Source: SAR324 cluster bacterium
GTDB taxonomy: Bacteria; SAR324; NAC60-12
Length of the DNA stretch: 40,399 bases
Reading direction: 5' to 3'
Assembly (NCBI GenBank): GCA_014382365.1
Contig: JACNJW010000062.1
Location: 1-40,399, forward strand
Shown here: one piece after another, positions 35,062-40,399 of the stretch
Layout of the letters: the number at the start of each line of letters is the position of its first letter
Position numbering within the stretch: position 1 is the stretch's first letter
Translations under genes and position numbers: made by a program
Notes under the pieces: model-generated
Database searches by the model: none
Told to the model about the DNA's origin: nothing
The model's input: only the letters and a program-made list of their open reading frames with translations

Positions 35062-36000
35062 ATGAGTATAATTTTCATGGGAACCCCGGAGTGGGCAATT
35101 CCCTCTTTGGAAGCAGTTTTAGAGTGTGGAACTGAAATCAGCGCCGTTTTCACACAACCGGATCGACCTGTTGGACGGAAAAGAATTTTAACTCCATCTG
35201 CCTTAAAGAAGTTTGCACTGGCGCAAAAACTGACTGTTTTTACTCCGGAAAAAGCTGGTAGTAAGGAAAGTTTGGAATTAGTATGCTCCCTGAATCCGGA
35301 TGTGATTCTTGTTTGTGCTTATGGACAAATTTTACCACAGTCGTTTTTGGACATCCCAAAGGTCGGTTGTTTCAATCTGCATTTTTCTTTTTTGCCTAAG
35401 TTGCGTGGAGCATCTCCGGTACAAGCCGCAATTGCATCCGGATTCAAAACAACAGGTGTCTCTTTACAAAAAATGGTTTTGCGTCTTGATGCCGGTCCGC
35501 TGGTTGCTGCATCCAAACCGGAAATTATTCATCCAAATGACACAACACTGCTGTTAGGAAGTAGATTGGCGGAAACTGGTAAACAACTGATTCGCGATAC
35601 TTTACCAAAACTGCTTGCAGAAAATTTCACCTCCTCAGAGCAAAATGAGGAAGAGGCGTCTTTTTGCAGGATCATCAAAAAAGAAGAAGGACATGTTCAC
35701 TGGCAAGAAGAAGCTGCAGTTGGAATTGAAAGGAAATTACGAGCATTTGAACCCTGGCCTGGAATTTTCAGTTTTTACAATCTTTCCGGAAATTCCGAAA
35801 ATAAGCGAAGACTCCAGCTTACAAAAGTTGAAGTAGTGAATGGTGACTTTGAGTCGGGAAAAGTTTATCCGGAATTAATAGTGGGCACACGTACTGGAGG
35901 TTTACAAATCCTGCGTCTCAAACCGGAAGGAAAACAGGAAATGGATGCAGTTTCTTTTTTAAGAGGAAACCCGCAGATCGTAGGAACTGTTTTGAGGTAA
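35062..36000 (+). CDS. fmt: Methionyl-tRNA formyltransferase
   Basis: A 312-aa enzyme. Landmarks are FMGTPEWAIPSLEAV at the N-terminus, TQPDRPVGRKR, the catalytic NLHFSFLPKLRGASPVQAAI (the usual His-Gly-Ser is His-Phe-Ser here), and the C-terminal tRNA-binding domain ending VSFLRG. It formylates initiator Met-tRNA using 10-formyl-THF. The usual partner def is not adjacent. Its 5' region is shared with the divergent carboxyltransferase gene. Confidence 0.95.
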   Translation: MSIIFMGTPEWAIPSLEAVLECGTEISAVFTQPDRPVGRKRILTPSALKKFALAQKLTVFTPEKAGSKESLELVCSLNPDVILVCAYGQILPQSFLDIPKVGCFNLHFSFLPKLRGASPVQAAIASGFKTTGVSLQKMVLRLDAGPLVAASKPEIIHPNDTTLLLGSRLAETGKQLIRDTLPKLLAENFTSSEQNEEEASFCRIIKKEEGHVHWQEEAAVGIERKLRAFEPWPGIFSFYNLSGNSENKRRLQLTKVEVVNGDFESGKVYPELIVGTRTGGLQILRLKPEGKQEMDAVSFLRGNPQIVGTVLR

Positions 36001-36017
36001 CACCTTGCTATAATTGT

Positions 36018-36100
36018 GGGGACATGATGGATATTTTTTTTGGAATTATATTTCGTGTCCCCAGAACCCGTTAAACAAAATAATTAAGTTTTGTGTCCCC
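36018..36100. repeat. Repeated GTGTCCCC motifs between fmt and the channel gene
   Basis: GGGGACA at 36018-36024 is an inverted copy of TGTCCCC at 36056-36062, and TGTCCCC recurs directly at 36094-36100. The first pair could form a 7-bp stem. No U-run follows the stem directly, though TTTTTTTT lies in the loop. It may be the remnant of a repeat element. Confidence 0.4.
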
Positions 36101-36128
36101 TTAATTATTATTTAAAGGAGAAAATAAG

Positions 36129-36914
36129 ATGAGCAAATACAGAATTTGGGAAATTTTAGAAATAAGTAAAGAGAACGACAAACAGAGCAAACTCTTTGAC
36201 ATATTAATTTCAATCTTAATCGGCTTAAATGTTGTTGCAATAATTCTGGAAACTGAAAAGAGTTTTTTTGGAGAATACGAAACTTTTTTTAGAACCTTTG
36301 AAATGATATCAGTTTTTATCTTTTCGGTAGAATATCTGTTGAGATTCTGGTCATGTGTTGCGGATGAAAAGTACCAGCGACCTTTTTTTGGTAGAATCAA
36401 GTATATTTTTTCTCCAATGGCTATCATTGACTTAATTGTTATTGCGCCTTTTTACATGACATTTTTTGTAACAGATACAAGAATACTGAGAATATTGAGA
36501 TTCCTCAGGATACTGAGAGTGACCAAACATTATAAACATTCAAAAACTTTCCAATTCATAACAAATACTCTGTATAAGAAAAGGTTTGAACTATATTACT
36601 CATTGATTTTGATGTTCAGTCTTTTAATGATCTGTGCAACAGGTGTTTATTTTGCAGAAAACGAAGCCCAGCCTGAGAAGTTCTCCAGTATTCCTGCAGC
36701 CATGTGGTGGGCAGTTTCTACTTTGACAACAGTCGGCTATGGTGACATTTATCCCATCACCACTCTTGGCAAATTTTTAGGATCTATTTCAGCAATTTTC
36801 GGAATTGGTTTTTTTGCTTTGCCCGCAGGTTTATTGGCAACAGGTTTTTCTGATGAAATGAATAAAGATAAGTCATATTGTCCGCATTGTGGCGAAAACT
36901 TATCAAGCAACTAA
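36129..36914 (+). CDS. Voltage-gated potassium channel with C-terminal zinc ribbon
   Basis: A 261-aa six-transmembrane channel of Kv type. S4 carries a regular Arg ladder (RILRILRFLRILRVTKHYK, about 120-138), and the selectivity filter is TTVGYGD, preceded by the pore helix MWWAVSTL. A C-terminal cytoplasmic segment ends YCPHCGENL, half of a zinc ribbon. Probable role is potassium or membrane-potential control. It is followed by 300 bases without a gene. AAAGGAG precedes the ATG. Confidence 0.93.
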   Translation: MSKYRIWEILEISKENDKQSKLFDILISILIGLNVVAIILETEKSFFGEYETFFRTFEMISVFIFSVEYLLRFWSCVADEKYQRPFFGRIKYIFSPMAIIDLIVIAPFYMTFFVTDTRILRILRFLRILRVTKHYKHSKTFQFITNTLYKKRFELYYSLILMFSLLMICATGVYFAENEAQPEKFSSIPAAMWWAVSTLTTVGYGDIYPITTLGKFLGSISAIFGIGFFALPAGLLATGFSDEMNKDKSYCPHCGENLSSN

Positions 36915-37220
36915 ATTGTGTTTTGGTTGGCTATTAACTTGCCCGTATAAAGACTCACAGGTAATTTAAAGTCCAGTTTTTCGCTGCCAGCAACATATTG
37001 AAAAAAATATTGATTTGCTTTCTCCCCATTACTGATTTAGTTTAACAAACATTCTCAAGCAGCAAAACCAAATACAATAGACTTTCAGTTGCTCAATACT
37101 CTCAATTATCCCATTGGAATTCTGTTGACACCTCATATTTGGAGTGTTACCTTTTTGGTTTATTTATCTTACAATCCAAATATTTAGTAATCCATCAACA
37201 TTTATTCAAAAATCATTTCC
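36915..37220. other. Non-coding gap with a weak promoter candidate
   Basis: About 306 bases with no gene. TTGACA near 37126 is a consensus -35, but the expected -10 region 16-17 bases later (TTACCTT) is poor, so a promoter for the next gene is only possible. No repeat or hairpin stands out. Confidence 0.4.
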
Positions 37221-37811
37221 ATGAAAGAAATAGAATTCTGGTTTTCCATCGGCAGTACCTATACCTTTCTTTCAGTTACACGCCTCAAAGAAGTTGAGCA
37301 GAAATTTGGGGTGACGTTTTCCTGGCAACCTTTTAGTGTACGAAAAATCATGCTCGAAATGGATAACATTCCTTTTCCTCCAACAAAGAAAGTTAAGGCG
37401 GATTACATGTGGCGCGACATTGAGCGCCGCGCAAACAACTACGGATTTGAGGCCAAAGTTCCTGCTCCTTATCCGCTCAAGGAGTTCGATCTTGCAAACA
37501 AAATTGCCGTGCTCGGAATGCAGGAAGGTTGGGGTGCTGAATACGTACCAGCTACATACCGAAGATGGTTTGTAGATGGTCTTGAGCCCGGAAGCGAACC
37601 AAACGTTTCCGCAAGCCTCAGAGAAATTGGCCAGTCGCCGGAACGGGTCCTGGAACTTGCTGCTGATGATAATATTCGCAAAGCCTATTTCAATCAAACA
37701 GAACAAGCACAGTCTAAGAATATTTTCGGCAGCCCAAGTTACATTGCTGACGGAGAACTGTTTTGGGGCGATGACCGGCTGGAAGATGCTGTGAATTGGG
37801 CACTTAAATAA
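37221..37811 (+). CDS. 2-hydroxychromene-2-carboxylate isomerase / DsbA-family protein
   Basis: A 196-aa kappa-class GST/DsbA-fold protein. It begins IEFWFSIGSTYTFLS, with Ser in place of the DsbA active-site cysteine, and ends GSPSYIADGELFWGDDRLE, both characteristic of HCCA isomerases. These use glutathione to isomerise 2-hydroxychromene-2-carboxylate in naphthalene and related aromatic degradation. No other aromatic-degradation gene is nearby, so the true substrate may differ. Confidence 0.88.
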   Translation: MKEIEFWFSIGSTYTFLSVTRLKEVEQKFGVTFSWQPFSVRKIMLEMDNIPFPPTKKVKADYMWRDIERRANNYGFEAKVPAPYPLKEFDLANKIAVLGMQEGWGAEYVPATYRRWFVDGLEPGSEPNVSASLREIGQSPERVLELAADDNIRKAYFNQTEQAQSKNIFGSPSYIADGELFWGDDRLEDAVNWALK

Positions 37812-37856
37812 GTTCCTACTGTCAAATGCTCAACCCACTTTAAAAAGACTAAAATA

Positions 37857-39599
37857 ATGGAACGAAAACTCAGTACTATTTTTGCTTCAGACGTCGTTGG
37901 TTTCAGTAAAATGATGGGGAATAATGAGGAAAAGACCCTGGAAATTTTAGGTGATAGAAGGGAAGTAATTGACAGCGCAATTGCTGAGTATCAGGGTATT
38001 ATATTCGGAAGTGCGGGCGACAGTGTAATTGCTGAATTCGGGAGTCCGGTCAAAGCAACCGAATGTGCCGTGCAGATACAGGATAAAATGAAATCCCTGA
38101 ACGAAGATGTACCAGAAGATCAGCAAATGATTTTCAGGGTCGGCATAAACATCGGGGACGTGATGGTAAGCCAGGATAATCTTTTCGGAGACGCCGTCAA
38201 TATTGCGGCACGTCTTGAATCCGCGGCACAGCCCGCAGGAATATGCGTTTCAAAAACTGTTTTTGAAATGATAAACCAGAAAATGCGCGTTTCATTTGAA
38301 GATGCCGGTGCGCTGGAACTAAAGAACATTGTTGAACCAATACAGGCTTATTTCGTAATTCAGAGCAAAGGGGCTGGGCGTTTTAACCAGTACGAAGAGA
38401 AACCCCAAATTAAGGTTGAAAAAGCTGAACAAGGTTCACTGGCAGTGATGCTCTTCAAAAATCTTAGTAAAGATGAGGAACAAGAATATTTTTGTGAGGG
38501 ATTTTCCGAGGATCTCATAAACGTACTTTCAAAATATAGTAAACTGCTGGTCGTCTCAGGAAATGCCAGTTTTTCCTACCGTGACAAAACTAAATCTCCC
38601 AGAGAAATCGGTAAAGAACTTGGTGTGCGTTACATCCTTGAAGGAAGTGTCAGAAAACTAGGACAGAAGGTCAGGGTTGGAGCAAAGCTTTTATCTGCTG
38701 AGCGTGAAAACACAATCTGGTCGAATAATTTCGATTTCAAAATTGATGAGATGTTTGATGTTCAGGATGAGTTAGTAGAAACAATTGTCTCAACCATTGT
38801 TGGGCACGTGGATAAAGAAGAAGTAAAACAACTGGCCCGTTTGAAACCTGAAAACCATACTGCATATGATCTCGTACTTCAGGGACTTGAGTATCATAGG
38901 AAAAGCAATGTTACGGCTGAGAATGCAAAAAAGGCTGTTGAATTCTTCGATAAAGCAATTGAAGTTGATCCTGACTGCGCGCGGGCCCATGCTTGGCGTG
39001 CCTGTTCCTTATCAAATTACGTTGGCTGGCGCCCAGACGAGTATGGTGAAGACTGGATGGATCAATGTGCTGATTCTGTAATTCGTTCTCTTGAAATCGA
39101 CCCAAACGATCATGAAGCACACAGGATTATGGGAGCTATCTCGCTGGCACGAAGTGACTTCGAACTTGCCCTCCATCATCAGGAAAGAGCAATGGAACTT
39201 TGTCCGAGTGACGCATACATCATGGGCAAAAACGCAGCTCTGCTTGTATATCTCGGTGAACCCGAAAAAGCACTTGAATTAGTTCAGCATGCCATGCGTA
39301 TTAACCCTTTTTGTCCCGATGACTTGTTTGTTGATGAAGGGATGTGTTATTTTTGGCTGGAAAAATACAGTGACGCCAAAAACTGCTTCAAAAAAATAAA
39401 AACTCAAAGTCGCGAAAGTCTTTTCTATTTCGCTGCTACATTCGCTAAATTAGGCGATGAACAAAATTCCGCTGAAACTTTAAGGCAGGCTTTCAAGCTG
39501 ACGGAGCTGAGTGTAGAAGATTTTTTAGTGACTCAGCATTACCAGAATCCAGAGTTTCTGCAGCAACTCCGGAAAATTCTTGAATCCATTTCTGTCTGA
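37857..39599 (+). CDS. Class III adenylate/guanylate cyclase with TolB-like and TPR domains
   Basis: A 580-aa soluble protein. Residues about 5-170 are a class III cyclase domain with metal-binding Asp12 (ASDVVGFSK) and Asp55 (GSAGDSVIAEF) and LFGDAVNIAARLES. Residues about 190-315 match the TolB-like N-terminal domain (LAVMLFKNLS, YFCEGFSEDLINVLSK, GVRYILEGSVRK). The remainder (about 335-570) is TPR repeats (AKKAVEFFDKAIEVDPDCARAHAWRA and others). It is predicted to make cAMP or cGMP under control of partner binding to the TPR region. No membrane segment or signal peptide is seen. Confidence 0.9.
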   Translation: MERKLSTIFASDVVGFSKMMGNNEEKTLEILGDRREVIDSAIAEYQGIIFGSAGDSVIAEFGSPVKATECAVQIQDKMKSLNEDVPEDQQMIFRVGINIGDVMVSQDNLFGDAVNIAARLESAAQPAGICVSKTVFEMINQKMRVSFEDAGALELKNIVEPIQAYFVIQSKGAGRFNQYEEKPQIKVEKAEQGSLAVMLFKNLSKDEEQEYFCEGFSEDLINVLSKYSKLLVVSGNASFSYRDKTKSPREIGKELGVRYILEGSVRKLGQKVRVGAKLLSAERENTIWSNNFDFKIDEMFDVQDELVETIVSTIVGHVDKEEVKQLARLKPENHTAYDLVLQGLEYHRKSNVTAENAKKAVEFFDKAIEVDPDCARAHAWRACSLSNYVGWRPDEYGEDWMDQCADSVIRSLEIDPNDHEAHRIMGAISLARSDFELALHHQERAMELCPSDAYIMGKNAALLVYLGEPEKALELVQHAMRINPFCPDDLFVDEGMCYFWLEKYSDAKNCFKKIKTQSRESLFYFAATFAKLGDEQNSAETLRQAFKLTELSVEDFLVTQHYQNPEFLQQLRKILESISV

Positions 39600-39617
39600 A
39601 AAACCTCTCTGAAAAGA

Positions 39618-39698
39618 TTATTTTCCGCTTCCTTTATTTTTTGAACAACCAGATCCACAATCATAATAATTTTTTTGTTTAGCTAAATGAGCAGTCAC
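39618..39698 (-). CDS. Possible 26-aa Cys-rich peptide
   Basis: On the minus strand a GTG at 39698 opens a 26-codon frame reading MTAHLAKQKNYYDCGSGCS then KNKGSGK and stop. The CGSGC pair surrounded by Tyr and Lys is not random-looking, but there is no Shine-Dalgarno, the start overlaps the 5' end of the aldo/keto reductase gene on the other strand, and the frame stays open upstream. Low confidence. Confidence 0.2.
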   Translation of the reverse strand: MTAHLAKQKNYYDCGSGCSKNKGSGK

Positions 39699-40399
39699 TT
39701 GAATATTAACAGCCGCATTACACTCCAGGATGGAAACAGCATGCCTTTGTTCGGACTTGGAGTGTGGGAGGCTCAATCCGGAAAAGAAACATATGATGCG
39801 GTTTTGTCTGCTTTAAACACAGGATACCGGCATATTGACACTGCTGAAATGTATGGAAATGAAAAAGACGTTGGCCGTGCCGTTAACGATTCTGGCATAA
39901 ACAGAGCAGAGATCTTTGTAACAACTAAATTGTGGGACAGCGGTCAGGGCTACGATCATGCCCTGAAAGCCTTTGATGGCAGTCTGAAAAAGATGAATCT
40001 CGAATATGTGGATCTTTACCTGATTCACTGGCCTGAAAAAGGTTCTCAATTAGAAATCTGGCGGGCTTTGGAAAGAATCAAACAAGAAGGAAGAAGCCGT
40101 TCAATCGGTGTCAGTAATTTTGCTCCTAAGCACCTCAAGGAACTGTTAGTAAAAGACAGTGAGCATCCTGTTGTAAACCAGATCGAACTGAGCCCTTATT
40201 TACAGCAGCAAACCATTTACTCATTTTGCCGCAAAGCAAACATTCATCTGACAGCTTACTGTCCGCTGGCCAGAGGTGCTCGTTTTGCTGACCCCAAACT
40301 TTGTCAACTTGCAACAGAAACAAATAAATCCGCGGCCCAGCTGATGATTCGTTGGGCTTTGCAGCGTGGACATACTGTTATCCCAAAATCTGCAAGACC
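39687..40399 (+). CDS. Aldo/keto reductase, C-terminus beyond window
   Basis: Starting at the ATG at 39687 (MSSHLNINSRITLQDGNSMP), the frame is open to the window end, about 237 codons. It is an aldo/keto reductase TIM barrel: FGLGVWEA, GYRHIDTAEMYGNEKDVG with catalytic Asp and Tyr, FVTTKLWDS (Lys), YLIHWPEK (His), IGVSNFAPKHL, NQIELSPYLQQ and the cofactor-binding VIPKSA at the cut edge. Members reduce carbonyls with NADPH. About 30-40 residues are missing at the C-terminus. No clear ribosome site precedes the start. Confidence 0.92.
   Translation, partial: MSSHLNINSRITLQDGNSMPLFGLGVWEAQSGKETYDAVLSALNTGYRHIDTAEMYGNEKDVGRAVNDSGINRAEIFVTTKLWDSGQGYDHALKAFDGSLKKMNLEYVDLYLIHWPEKGSQLEIWRALERIKQEGRSRSIGVSNFAPKHLKELLVKDSEHPVVNQIELSPYLQQQTIYSFCRKANIHLTAYCPLARGARFADPKLCQLATETNKSAAQLMIRWALQRGHTVIPKSAR

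Overview
This window is about 40 kb of AT-rich DNA from a Gram-negative bacterium. Signal peptides, lipoboxes, a twin-arginine leader and proteins ending in the aromatic residue typical of outer-membrane barrels all point to a double membrane. The mix of genes (Si-specific transhydrogenase, D-cysteine desulfhydrase, stand-alone AICAR transformylase, class III cyclase with TolB and TPR domains) would fit an environmental proteobacterium such as a SAR324/deltaproteobacterium-like lineage. That placement is inference; no rRNA gene is present.

Region 1 (about 1-13,000) is an envelope and copper-handling accessory island. In order it holds a lipoprotein fragment, a His/Met-rich periplasmic protein, a small secreted protein, a degenerate HMA-like protein with a Cys-Cys tail, a SHOCT membrane protein and a membrane-anchored cytochrome c. 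A five-gene operon follows: CueO-like multicopper oxidase, barrel protein with a His/Glu-rich loop, membrane-anchored DsbA-type protein, DUF3015-like secreted protein and a membrane protein with a CSICN motif. Next come a second small secreted protein, a DUF2933-type gene carrying an in-frame stop, a small hypothetical gene, a DegP/MucD protease and a BaeSR-like two-component system. Four promoters in this island share one 35-bp design: two TTCTTCA-like half-sites 11 bp apart, then a -10 box exactly 15 bases after the TTCAC of the second half-site. They precede the His/Met-rich protein, the oxidase operon, the second small secreted protein and the kinase-regulator operon itself. This looks like an autoregulated metal or envelope-stress regulon and is the main finding.

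Region 2 (about 13,000-24,700) is mainly housekeeping: gamma-glutamylcyclotransferase-like protein, a lipoprotein, a PfkB kinase fused to an unusual Cys4 C-terminal domain and translationally coupled to a glycerophosphodiesterase, tRNA-Leu(TAG), a uridine-kinase-like protein coupled to a small secreted protein, a TPR lipoprotein, a monofunctional AICAR transformylase, a GST, glnS and a coupled envelope protein.

Region 3 (about 24,900-36,000) holds folP, a polytopic membrane protein coupled to an aminotransferase, sthA, and a leftward cluster of carboxyltransferase, PerM-type permease, hisN-like phosphatase and D-cysteine desulfhydrase, with fmt divergent from it. Two kinds of REP/MITE-like palindrome sit between genes here and at 20.8 kb.

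Region 4 (about 36,000 to the end) has a voltage-gated K+ channel with a C-terminal zinc-ribbon motif, an HCCA-isomerase/DsbA-family protein, a cyclase-TolB-TPR signalling protein and an aldo/keto reductase cut by the window edge. No CRISPR array, phage, integrase or insertion sequence was seen.
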